DNA of 17,391 nt, taken from NCBI GenBank assembly GCA_902464035.1, contig CABQHT010000041.1, positions 1 to 17,391 of the forward strand, in the 5' to 3' direction. Both the position numbers and the translations under genes were made by a program. Of this stretch, positions 7,415 to 14,555 are shown piece by piece. The DNA is from an uncultured Collinsella sp. (GTDB taxonomy: Bacteria; Actinomycetota; Coriobacteriia; Coriobacteriales; Coriobacteriaceae). A model generated the notes under the pieces. That model searched no databases, was not told the DNA's origin, and saw only the letters and a list, made by a program, of their open reading frames with translations. The stretch's first letter is position 1. Every line of letters starts with the position of its first letter.

Positions 7415-7715
7415 CCTTAGCTCCTCCGCTTGCGGCATACCGATATAGAAGATGGGCATTGTTGCTCAGAAAAGTCTCGAAGCCTCGCTTTTCCTCGTCT
7501 GTAAAGTGCCCCTCCCACATGGTCCAATTGTAAGAAGGCAGCTCGCAGCGAGCGGAGTCGAAGCCCTCTGCCGTCGGTCGCTCAAAATGCACAATAACCT
7601 TTTCGATGTCGCCATCGACAATCAGGTCAGAATGGACGACCTCAGTGCCGTCTTCGAATGTCATATACGGATACATCACGGCAACCACCTCGCAATCGTC
7701 TATCCAGTTTAGCAT
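7407..7715 (-). CDS. Conserved small protein, partner of DUF4160 gene
   Basis: About 102 residues if started at ATG 7715 (MLNWIDDCEVVAV). It contains a beta-rich segment with MTFEDGTEVVHSDLI, an acidic-to-aromatic region (CELPSYNWTMWEGHFTDEEK) and a C-terminal helix. There is no signal peptide or membrane segment. I do not recognise a family; it is not the DUF2442 protein that commonly accompanies DUF4160. The start is uncertain: 7715 has only a weak GTGAG, and an in-frame ATG at 7778 would add 21 residues. Longer versions run into the promoter region of the divergent plus-strand gene. It overlaps the DUF4160 gene by 8 bp, so the two surely form one transcript and may form a complex. Confidence 0.65.
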   Translation of the reverse strand: MLNWIDDCEVVAVMYPYMTFEDGTEVVHSDLIVDGDIEKVIVHFERPTAEGFDSARCELPSYNWTMWEGHFTDEEKRGFETFLSNNAHLLYRYAASGGAKVA

Positions 7716-7850
7716 CAAGCACTCACGCCAAAAACGGCGAGCGCCCTTGATAACTTGATGGTATCTGGCAAACGACATACGCGTTTCACATTGAATGGGT
7801 ACCCTGATGGCTGCATGAAACGAAGCAGATTTACACCGGGAGGACCCCGT

Positions 7851-8804
7851 ATGACGACTAAGTACACCGATGCGCCACGCACGCGCGTCATGACGCCGGC
7901 ATCCCTGAACAACGGCGTGCACGAAAACCATTCCATCGGCCAGACCATGGCTATCGCACCCAAAAAAGGCCTGTTTGACGACATTTCCATTCCCCAGATC
8001 ATCGCCGGTGCCGCAGCCGCGGCCACAAGCGTGGCGCTTGCTTCCAAGATCGGCATTGCCGGCTCGGTGATTGGCGCCGCCGTGAGCTCAGTCATCACCG
8101 TCGTGTCTTCTCAGGTCTATCGCCACTTTATCTCCGCCAGCGCCGAGGCTATCAAAGGAACGCACGCCGCCGTCGACTACCCCGCCGGCGCCTACGAGCC
8201 CGTTGAGTCCAATGCCAACGAGCACCTCGGCGGCGCCGCGACCACGCAGGAGATGCGTCAGGTTGCGGGACGCGCGACCACGGCCCGCGTTGCCCCTAAC
8301 AGCTTGCGCGCCAAGGCCGCGGCAGAGCGCAGCCAGACGCAAAAGAAGGTCATCGTCTTCTCCGTCGCGATTGCGATCGTTGCGGTCATCGCCTGCGCCG
8401 GCGCCATTCTTATCACCACTGCCGGCGAGGGTTTGGGCGCGCGCCCCGAACCGATTCTGTCATCGCGCACGACCGAAAACGATGCAAACGGCAACGATCA
8501 ATCGCAGGACCAGCAGGCACAGACGGGTGAAACGCAAGACAGCTCTACTTCCGCCGACTCTTCTTCGAACACCAAAAACCAGTCGCAGGGCACCGATTCC
8601 TCTACGACCAACAACGGCACTCAGTCTGGCACAACTGACTCAAGTCAGACGACCGACGGCTCACAGCCGAGCACGGGCGACCAGACGGGCGGCAACACAT
8701 CGGGGACGGGCACAGCCGACAGCAACAACAGCAGCAGCTCAAACGGTACCGCATCTGGCACAACGTCTGACAGTTCGAGCCAGGGCGCGGCATCGGGCAA
8801 CTAG
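7851..8804 (+). CDS. Hypothetical membrane protein with Ser/Thr/Asn/Gln-rich tail
   Basis: 317 residues from the ATG at 7851, which has GGGAGGA 6 nt upstream; an in-frame extension to 7755 lacks support. Residues about 48-87 form an Ala/Gly/Val-rich hydrophobic stretch of one or two passes (IIAGAAAAATSVALASKIG then GSVIGAAVSSVITVV). Residues 110-165 are a soluble linker. Residues 167-190 (VIVFSVAIAIVAVIACAGAI) form a clear transmembrane helix. The last 110 residues are a low-complexity tail dominated by Ser, Thr, Asn, Gln, Gly and Asp. No LPxTG sorting motif is present. The tail probably faces outside, as a stalk or glycosylated region, but this is inference. I recognise no family. It ends at a strong terminator. 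Confidence 0.85.
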   Translation: MTTKYTDAPRTRVMTPASLNNGVHENHSIGQTMAIAPKKGLFDDISIPQIIAGAAAAATSVALASKIGIAGSVIGAAVSSVITVVSSQVYRHFISASAEAIKGTHAAVDYPAGAYEPVESNANEHLGGAATTQEMRQVAGRATTARVAPNSLRAKAAAERSQTQKKVIVFSVAIAIVAVIACAGAILITTAGEGLGARPEPILSSRTTENDANGNDQSQDQQAQTGETQDSSTSADSSSNTKNQSQGTDSSTTNNGTQSGTTDSSQTTDGSQPSTGDQTGGNTSGTGTADSNNSSSSNGTASGTTSDSSSQGAASGN

Positions 8805-8835
8805 GCGCTCCATCCCACAGATAGACGACCTGTTT

Positions 8836-8869
8836 AACGGGCGCGAATCGACTACGGTTCGCGCCCGTT
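8836..8869 (+). terminator. Rho-independent terminator
   Basis: A perfect 12-bp stem, AACGGGCGCGAA (8836-8847) with TTCGCGCCCGTT (8858-8869), encloses a 10-nt loop, followed by T and GCCTT. It ends the Ser/Thr-rich membrane protein gene 31 nt past its stop. Confidence 0.85.
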
Positions 8870-8904
8870 TGCCTTAGGCGCCGTCATGGCAAACCCCGGG
8901 CGAT

Positions 8905-8912
8905 GGTAAGAT
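8905..8912 (+). promoter_or_regulatory. Possible extended -10 promoter
   Basis: TGGTAAGAT fits an extended -10 (TG-n-TAAGAT) about 30 nt before the start of the LOTUS-like gene. No good -35 is seen, as is acceptable for extended -10 promoters. Confidence 0.35.
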
Positions 8913-8941
8913 GCTCTACGTGTGTAAAGAGGAGATTTGCC

Positions 8942-10237
8942 ATGAGCAAGACAATAGTTAGGCCCACGCTTTCGCTGGGCAACCACATCTATCTGTATCG
9001 CCTGCTGCGCGATGCGATTGGATGCGGCAAGCAAACGTTTATGACGCAGGTCGAAGAGGCTCTCGCCGCTGGCGGCATGACTGCTTATGACTTGGGCTTC
9101 GAGTCCACGCGCGAGTTGCTCGAGGAACTCGACGACTGCATTAAGCTGACTGTCTTTAAGGGCGGTCGCCTGTATGCCACGGTCATCGCCAACGAGGCAT
9201 GGGACGCAGCGCTTGCCAAGGGCGAGGACAAGCCCAAGGCCACCAAGGGCACCAAGCAGTCCTACAAAAAGAAAAAGCGCGGCGAGAAGGACCTCAAGGC
9301 CGTGCGTCCCAAGCACGTTAAGCGTCCCGAGCCTGAGCCTGTTGTTGAGGTCGAGGCCGCTCCGGAGCCTGAAGTGGAGATTGAAGTCGTTGTTGAGACA
9401 GCGGTAGAAATCGAAACCGAAATTGCCGCCACGACCGATTCCGAAGTTACGTCCGAGCAGGAAGTCACCGAGACTTCTGAGCCAGCAATCGAAGAGCCGG
9501 CCGACCAGTCCGAAACGCATGTGTTCCAAAACAGCGATGTCTTTGGCGACGATGCCGAGGGTGTTCAGCCCGACGAGACCGTTGAGCAGGATACCTCCGC
9601 AGCAACGCCGGAACCCGAAGCGCCACAGCCCGCCATTTCGCTCACCGTGGTCTACGACCCCGAGAACGCCAACGCCGGCATCACCACTATGGTATCCACG
9701 CCCGTCGAGGCGAAACCGAGCGTCGAGAACGAGAGCACGACGCAATCTGAGGTTGAAACCGCGGTTGCAGACACGCCCGCTACCGTGGAACCCGCAGATT
9801 CCGCAGCCAAGCCGGAAGAGGCGCCGGAACCCGCGCCCGTCACCGAGCCCGTGCCCGCAACCGTTTGCGACCAGGCTCCCGCACCTGCACCGACTCCGGC
9901 CCCCGCTGCGGCACCAGCCCCCGAACCCACAGCACCGTCCATCCCCGAGGACTTCCCCGTCGATTTCGCAACCGAAGTCTTCTGCCCCGGCCCGCTTCTG
10001 CACCAGCTGTCGACCCATCTCCCCTACGGCGCCGACACGCTCGGCATCGTCGGCGAGTACTACTGGATCGCCCGTGAACGCGGCACCATCGAGGCCGCAC
10101 GCAACCGTGCAAGCTTTCCGCTGCGCTACACGCAGGCCGGCGAACGCCACGAAGTGACCGTGCGCATCCGCCGCAACACCACCGGCGGTCTCGGAGCCAC
10201 CTGGACCATCGACAAGGTTGAAGAATCCAGCGAATAG
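8942..10237 (+). CDS. LOTUS/OST-HTH-like domain protein with long acidic Pro/Glu linker
   Basis: 431 residues from the ATG at 8942, with AGAGGAG 7 nt upstream; an extension to 8903 lacks support. Residues about 12-85 look like a winged-helix LOTUS (OST-HTH) fold: a helix LYRLLRDAIG, a helix MTQVEEALAAGG, the signature YDLGFESTRELLEEL and a strand pair LTVFKGGRLYATV. Residues about 95-125 are very Lys/Arg-rich (KKKKRGEKD). Residues about 127-345 are a Glu/Pro/Ala/Val-rich, probably disordered linker. The C-terminal 85 residues (from PEDFPVDFATEVF) are folded again, ending with strands VTVRIRRNTTGG. LOTUS domains bind RNA, including G-quadruplexes, or protein partners in other organisms; an RNA-binding role here is inference. 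It is a single-gene unit with its own terminator. Confidence 0.8.
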   Translation: MSKTIVRPTLSLGNHIYLYRLLRDAIGCGKQTFMTQVEEALAAGGMTAYDLGFESTRELLEELDDCIKLTVFKGGRLYATVIANEAWDAALAKGEDKPKATKGTKQSYKKKKRGEKDLKAVRPKHVKRPEPEPVVEVEAAPEPEVEIEVVVETAVEIETEIAATTDSEVTSEQEVTETSEPAIEEPADQSETHVFQNSDVFGDDAEGVQPDETVEQDTSAATPEPEAPQPAISLTVVYDPENANAGITTMVSTPVEAKPSVENESTTQSEVETAVADTPATVEPADSAAKPEEAPEPAPVTEPVPATVCDQAPAPAPTPAPAAAPAPEPTAPSIPEDFPVDFATEVFCPGPLLHQLSTHLPYGADTLGIVGEYYWIARERGTIEAARNRASFPLRYTQAGERHEVTVRIRRNTTGGLGATWTIDKVEESSE

Positions 10238-10243
10238 CAAAAC

Positions 10244-10278
10244 GCGGCGAACGTCACAAAAACGTTCACCGCATTTTT
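10244..10278 (+). terminator. Rho-independent terminator of the LOTUS-like gene
   Basis: The stem GCGGCGAACGT (10244-10254) pairs with ACGTTCACCGC (10262-10272) with one mismatch, then ATTTTT on plus. On minus the mismatch becomes a G-U wobble and the hairpin is followed by GTTTT, so it might work in both directions. Confidence 0.85.
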
Positions 10279-10285
10279 ATTCTCT

Positions 10286-10405
10286 CAGGTTGAGCAAAAG
10301 TCAGCGAAAACGCCCCTAAGCGAGCAAGGTGACGTGAAAGAGGAGGGAAGCGTACTTTGGTACGCGACCGACGATTGAACGTCAGATTGCCGCTTAGGGG
10401 CGTTT
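10286..10405 (+). repeat. Structured repeat element, copy B (complete)
   Basis: The element opens with CAGGTTGAGCA, then forms one long interrupted hairpin. The outer stem is AAACGCCCCTAAGCG (10308-10322) with CGCTTAGGGGCGTTT (10391-10405), 15 perfect pairs. Then come GCAA/TTGC and TGACGT/ACGTCA helices, a large purine-rich internal loop (GAAAGAGGAGGGAA), and an apical hairpin GCGTAC-TTTG-GTACGC. Copy A (1-109, minus) keeps the inner blocks exactly but changes the outer arm and the apical hairpin. It begins just past the terminator of the LOTUS-like gene on the same strand. On minus the outer stem is followed by a short T-run and might help end ettA transcription. Structured RNA or hairpin DNA repeat; no known family assigned with confidence. 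Confidence 0.85.
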
Positions 10406-10418
10406 GCAGCGTCAACTC

Positions 10419-10446
10419 GTTACGCGGTTTGGAAAAACCGCGTAAC
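10419..10446 (-). terminator. Stem-loop after ettA
   Basis: A perfect 12-bp stem, GTTACGCGGTTT (10419-10430) with AAACCGCGTAAC (10435-10446), has a 4-nt loop and starts 5 nt past the ettA stop. There is no U-run on either strand, so termination is plausible but it may instead protect the mRNA 3' end. Confidence 0.55.
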
Positions 10447-10450
10447 AAAA

Positions 10451-12130
<1,680 letters not shown>

Positions 12131-12221
12131 TTGCCTGTTTTATCCTTTCTACCTGCTGTTTCCCTATTCTTGCTTCGCTTTAGTGGAAACGAAATGAGGA
12201 AACCAGCTCTGAAACTTAACG

Positions 12222-12240
12222 AAAAGGGGCATGGTTGCCC
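12222..12240 (-). terminator. Weak terminator candidate after the sdpI-like gene
   Basis: On minus, GGGCA-ACCA-TGCCC is followed by CTTTTC (stem 12227-12231 with 12236-12240, T-run at 12225-12222). It lies about 75 nt past the sdpI-like stop. A 5-bp stem is short, so confidence is limited. Confidence 0.4.
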
Positions 12241-12313
12241 ACACCCCCTAATACTACCTGGGAAAAGTCCCCCGGAACATACTATGAACTGCGTACGCTA
12301 GTTTTCCGCAACC

Positions 12314-13018
12314 TTAGCGAGCGGCTCGCTGCGATTTACGCCACAGCAGATACGAGTAGACATAGGCAGCTCCGGCTGAACCAAGCGCCAGCACCGCAAT
12401 CACCGCGGCGACGACTTCGCTCGAAAGTACGCTACCCGCCACGCCCATCACAATCAGGCCAACACCCAGCGCCATAAAGCAGGCACCGCCAAAACGCTGC
12501 GTACGTCGCCAGTTCTCGGGGTCGGCAAGCGCCCAGGGTGTCTTAATACCGAGCGTGTAGTTCTGCTTCACACGCGGCAAGTAGTTGCCTACGCCGATGA
12601 ACAGCAAACCGACAGCACTGGAAATCAGCACGTTGACCGAACCGACCGCCGGCACCACGCCCCAGACCGTAAGCTCACCCAACCAGCTTATGGCACACAT
12701 GAACAAGGTGAAGGCGATTACGAAGCCCTGATAGAACTTGCCCGAGGTTCGATATGCCTCACCTTTGGGATCGACGCGCGGCACCACGCAGAACATTGCG
12801 AGAAGCGCCAGAGGCAGCACGCCGAGCGCGGAGGCCATCCAGCTAGGACCCCAACCGTCGACGGCACCGTTCGCGCCCCAGTGCGTGGGAATCTGCGCAG
12901 GCAAGCTCGGCATCACTATCAGATGCGCTGCGACATTGGCGACGCATAGAGCGACCAGCGCAATCCACACGCGCGACGATACCCCCGTGGCGTGAATGCC
13001 CTTGTTTTCGTTATTCAT
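12314..13018 (-). CDS. SdpI-like integral membrane protein (DUF1648/SdpI)
   Basis: A 234-residue membrane protein. The N-terminal part matches DUF1648, with the PTHWGANGAVDGWG signature after the first membrane helix. The C-terminal half has the SdpI-type segment LPRVKQNYTLGIKTPWALADPENW and two more helices; about six hydrophobic segments are visible overall. In Bacillus subtilis SdpI protects against the SdpC killing peptide and recruits the repressor SdpR to the membrane. I chose the ATG at 13018, which has GGAAGG 8 nt upstream and overlaps the repressor's last codons by 8 bp (ATGAATAA); a GTG at 13027 is an alternative. No sdpA, sdpB or sdpC is in the window. The family is firm; immunity to any given toxin is inference. 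Confidence 0.88.
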   Translation of the reverse strand: MNNENKGIHATGVSSRVWIALVALCVANVAAHLIVMPSLPAQIPTHWGANGAVDGWGPSWMASALGVLPLALLAMFCVVPRVDPKGEAYRTSGKFYQGFVIAFTLFMCAISWLGELTVWGVVPAVGSVNVLISSAVGLLFIGVGNYLPRVKQNYTLGIKTPWALADPENWRRTQRFGGACFMALGVGLIVMGVAGSVLSSEVVAAVIAVLALGSAGAAYVYSYLLWRKSQRAAR

Positions 13019-13289
13019 CCTTATCACCTTCCGTGTTTGTAAAGCCCATAAACCAACCGATCAAGTCCTGCATGACGGTAGTGTTTAAGCTGTAAACGAT
13101 GTTTTGGCCATGACGTTCGTCAGTCACCAACCCGGCGTTTTTGAGCGTCGCCAAGTGATGGCTCAATGATGGCTTGCTGATGTCAAAATGCTCGGCAAGC
13201 TCCCCTGCCGTGCGGTTGCCCTCGCGCAGCAGCTCCAAAATGCGCCGCCGCGTTGAATCCGCCAGCGCCTTAAATCCCTCTCCCGGCAT
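13011..13289 (-). CDS. ArsR-family (SdpR-like) transcriptional repressor
   Basis: A 92-residue winged-helix regulator. FKALADSTRRRILELLREG is the classic ArsR first helix pair. The recognition region is AGELAEHFDISKPSLSHHLATLKNAGLV, and the wing is ERHGQNIVYSLN. No cysteine pair for metal sensing is seen, consistent with an SdpR-type autorepressor rather than a metal sensor. I chose the ATG at 13289 because AGGAGG stands 4 nt upstream; the frame to 13304 places the ribosome site inside the gene. It overlaps the sdpI-like gene by 8 bp, so the two are co-translated. A promoter with a tandem 8-bp repeat lies upstream at 13324-13361. Confidence 0.9.
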   Translation of the reverse strand: MPGEGFKALADSTRRRILELLREGNRTAGELAEHFDISKPSLSHHLATLKNAGLVTDERHGQNIVYSLNTTVMQDLIGWFMGFTNTEGDKDE

Positions 13290-13323
13290 AGAACCTCCTC
13301 TCACTATCTTTCACGACGCGCAC

Positions 13324-13361
13324 ACTATACTCGATATTTAGATGCTTGTCTAATTGTCTAA
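13324..13361 (-). promoter_or_regulatory. Promoter and likely operator of the sdpR-sdpI-like operon
   Basis: On the minus strand TAGACA (13352-13347) and TATAGT (13329-13324) are 17 bp apart, a good sigma-70 promoter. The -35 region lies within a perfect tandem repeat, TTGTCTAA at 13346-13353 and 13354-13361 on plus, a candidate repressor operator. The expected start near 13317 leaves a leader of about 27 nt. Confidence 0.7.
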
Positions 13362-13398
13362 TTCCATAGCATCTATAGAACATTCGTTCGTATTTAGC

Positions 13399-13404
13399 TA
13401 CAAT
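13399..13404 (+). promoter_or_regulatory. -10 box of the small hydrophobic peptide gene
   Basis: TACAAT lies 52 nt before the peptide's ATG; the -35 region is poor. Initiation seven nt downstream would fall at about 13411, exactly where the arm complementary to the transcript's 3' part begins. Confidence 0.5.
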
Positions 13405-13410
13405 GGAAGC

Positions 13411-13634
13411 TGAAGCAGATGGGCCAGCTCCCTCTACCCAAGAAGGAGATGGACTATGAGTATTAACGATGTCCTGACGTTGTTGTTGCTTGTAATCGCG
13501 GCTGTGGAGCTCGGCATCCACATTGGAGGTCGAATGAAATAGCCGCCCCCGCGTAATGCGAAGACGGCCACTTCTCACGCTACAAACGTGTTTGGGAGTT
13601 GGCCAACCCGCGGCAACGGGTGCCATCTGCTTCA
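13411..13634 (+). other. Predicted type I toxin-like mRNA with paired 5' and 3' ends
   Basis: TGAAGCAGATGG (13411-13422) is the exact reverse complement of CCATCTGCTTCA (13623-13634). Directly next to it, GGCCAGCTCCC (13422-13432) pairs with GGGAGTTGGCC (13594-13604), with a single G-U wobble. Together about 22 pairs join the leader to the trailer of a transcript of roughly 230 nt. Smaller hairpins lie in the trailer (ACCCG/CGGGT, 13606-13621). Such long-range closure is a hallmark of type I toxin messages, where it blocks early translation. A weak antisense promoter is possible on minus (TTGTTG 13665-13660, 18 bp, CATAAG 13641-13636). Confidence 0.65.
13456..13542 (+). CDS. 28-residue hydrophobic peptide, candidate type I toxin (holin-like/TxpA type)
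   Basis: A very small ORF with a strong ribosome binding site, AAGGAG, 7 nt before the ATG. The peptide begins MSINDVLTLLLLVIAAVELG and ends with IHIGGRMK, giving one membrane helix flanked by a short acidic N-terminus and a basic C-terminus. This layout is that of TxpA/BsrG-like and 'putative holin-like toxin' peptides, usually 25-35 residues that begin with a short polar stretch such as MSxYE and end in Lys. Sequence identity to a known family cannot be verified here. It is divergent from the sdpRI-like operon and lies within a transcript whose ends are complementary. An ordinary small membrane peptide or leader peptide is the alternative. Confidence 0.7.
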   Translation: MSINDVLTLLLLVIAAVELGIHIGGRMK

Positions 13635-13699
13635 TCTTATGCGAATCCCTGCCTCATTTCAACAAGCCCCTAGGGCTCAAATGGAATCGCGATAATACC

Positions 13700-13705
13700 T
13701 ATAAT
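13700..13705 (+). promoter_or_regulatory. -10 box upstream of tcdA
   Basis: A consensus TATAAT lies 45 nt before the tcdA start. No convincing -35 is visible at 16-18 bp. It probably drives tcdA and tatD together. Confidence 0.45.
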
Positions 13706-13749
13706 GGCGATAGCTAAAACACGATTCGCTTCCCCATCGGAGGATGTCT

Positions 13750-14541
13750 ATGACCGAAACTGCTGCACTCGTCGAGACGCGCGATACCAAGCTCGAAATC
13801 ATCATGGGCCGCGAGGCACTCGACAAGCTCGCCGATGCCACGGTGCTGGTACTCGGCTGCGGAGGTGTGGGCTCCAACTGCTGCGAGGCACTTGCTCGTG
13901 GCGGCATTGGCCATTTTGTGATTCTGGACAAGGACATCATCGCGCCCAGCAATATCAATCGCCAGGCCATCGCCTTTCACAGCACCATCGGCAAGCGCAA
14001 GGTTGACGTGATGGAAGCCATGATTGGTGATATCAATCCCGCCGCCACCGTTATCAAGCGCACCGAATACCTGTTGAGCGACAACATCGACGAGTTCTTT
14101 GCGAGCGTTTTGGAGCAGACGGACGGCAAGCTCGATTACGTCGTCGACGCCATCGACACCATCTCGGCCAAGCTCACCATTGCCAAATATGCTCAGGACC
14201 ACGACATTCGTTTGGTCAGTTCCATGGGCGGGGCCAACAAGCTCCATCCCGAGTGCCTCCGCTTTGCCGACATCTTCGATACGGTACGTGACCCCATGAG
14301 CCGCATTATGCGCAAAGAATGTAAGAAGCGCGGAATCAAGAGCCTACACGTACTGTTTAGCTGCGAGGAATCGGTTAAAACACAGCCCCGCGACCCTTCC
14401 AACATCCACGAGCGTACTGAGTTGGGAACTGCCAGTTTTATGCCGCCCATCATGGGTCAGATGATTGCCGGCGAGGTTATCCGCCAGATCGGTGGCCGCG
14501 GCACCGAGCGCGTGCGCGCCGATGGCCAGCGCCTAGATTAA
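13750..14541 (+). CDS. tcdA: tRNA threonylcarbamoyladenosine dehydratase (TcdA/CsdL, ThiF family)
   Basis: A 263-residue E1-like enzyme (E. coli TcdA, 268) that uses ATP to cyclise t6A at position 37 of ANN-decoding tRNAs to ct6A. The nucleotide-binding loop GCGGVGSN is at residues 36-43, Asp60 ends the second strand (HFVILDKD), and NINRQ at 68-72 is the conserved ThiF/MoeB arginine motif. Lys85 and the DVMEAMIGDINP segment are as in CsdL. YVVDAIDTISAK carries the conserved aspartate. The second ATG (13750) is preferred because GGAGG lies 6 nt upstream; the first (13744) overlaps that site. It is followed after 14 bp by tatD. Family call confident; dehydratase activity is from homology. Confidence 0.92.
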   Translation: MTETAALVETRDTKLEIIMGREALDKLADATVLVLGCGGVGSNCCEALARGGIGHFVILDKDIIAPSNINRQAIAFHSTIGKRKVDVMEAMIGDINPAATVIKRTEYLLSDNIDEFFASVLEQTDGKLDYVVDAIDTISAKLTIAKYAQDHDIRLVSSMGGANKLHPECLRFADIFDTVRDPMSRIMRKECKKRGIKSLHVLFSCEESVKTQPRDPSNIHERTELGTASFMPPIMGQMIAGEVIRQIGGRGTERVRADGQRLD

Positions 14542-14555
14542 CGAGGCGTGCCGCA

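Noticed and set aside
7471..7712. A plus-strand ORF opposite the DUF4160 partner
   Set aside because: No ribosome site and no conserved features; the minus-strand frame overlaps and couples to the DUF4160 gene.
8852..10240. A 462-codon Gly/Cys-rich frame on minus opposite the LOTUS-like gene
   Set aside because: The repeats GFG/RLG arise from the complement of the Glu/Pro/Ala linker; the plus strand has the ribosome site, promoter-like box and terminator.
10308..10405. Copy B of the structured repeat as an integron attC site
   Set aside because: The imperfect hairpin is attC-like in size, but the conserved RYYYAAC/GTTRRRY ends are missing and no integron integrase or cassette array is present.
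13270..13635. A 121-codon minus-strand frame across the small peptide gene
   Set aside because: It runs through the sdpR-like promoter, has no Shine-Dalgarno and no family resemblance; the plus-strand 28-aa ORF explains the region better.
13423..13640. CRISPR or tracr-type RNA because of distant complementary segments
   Set aside because: There are no direct repeats with spacers and no cas genes; the complementarity is within one short message.
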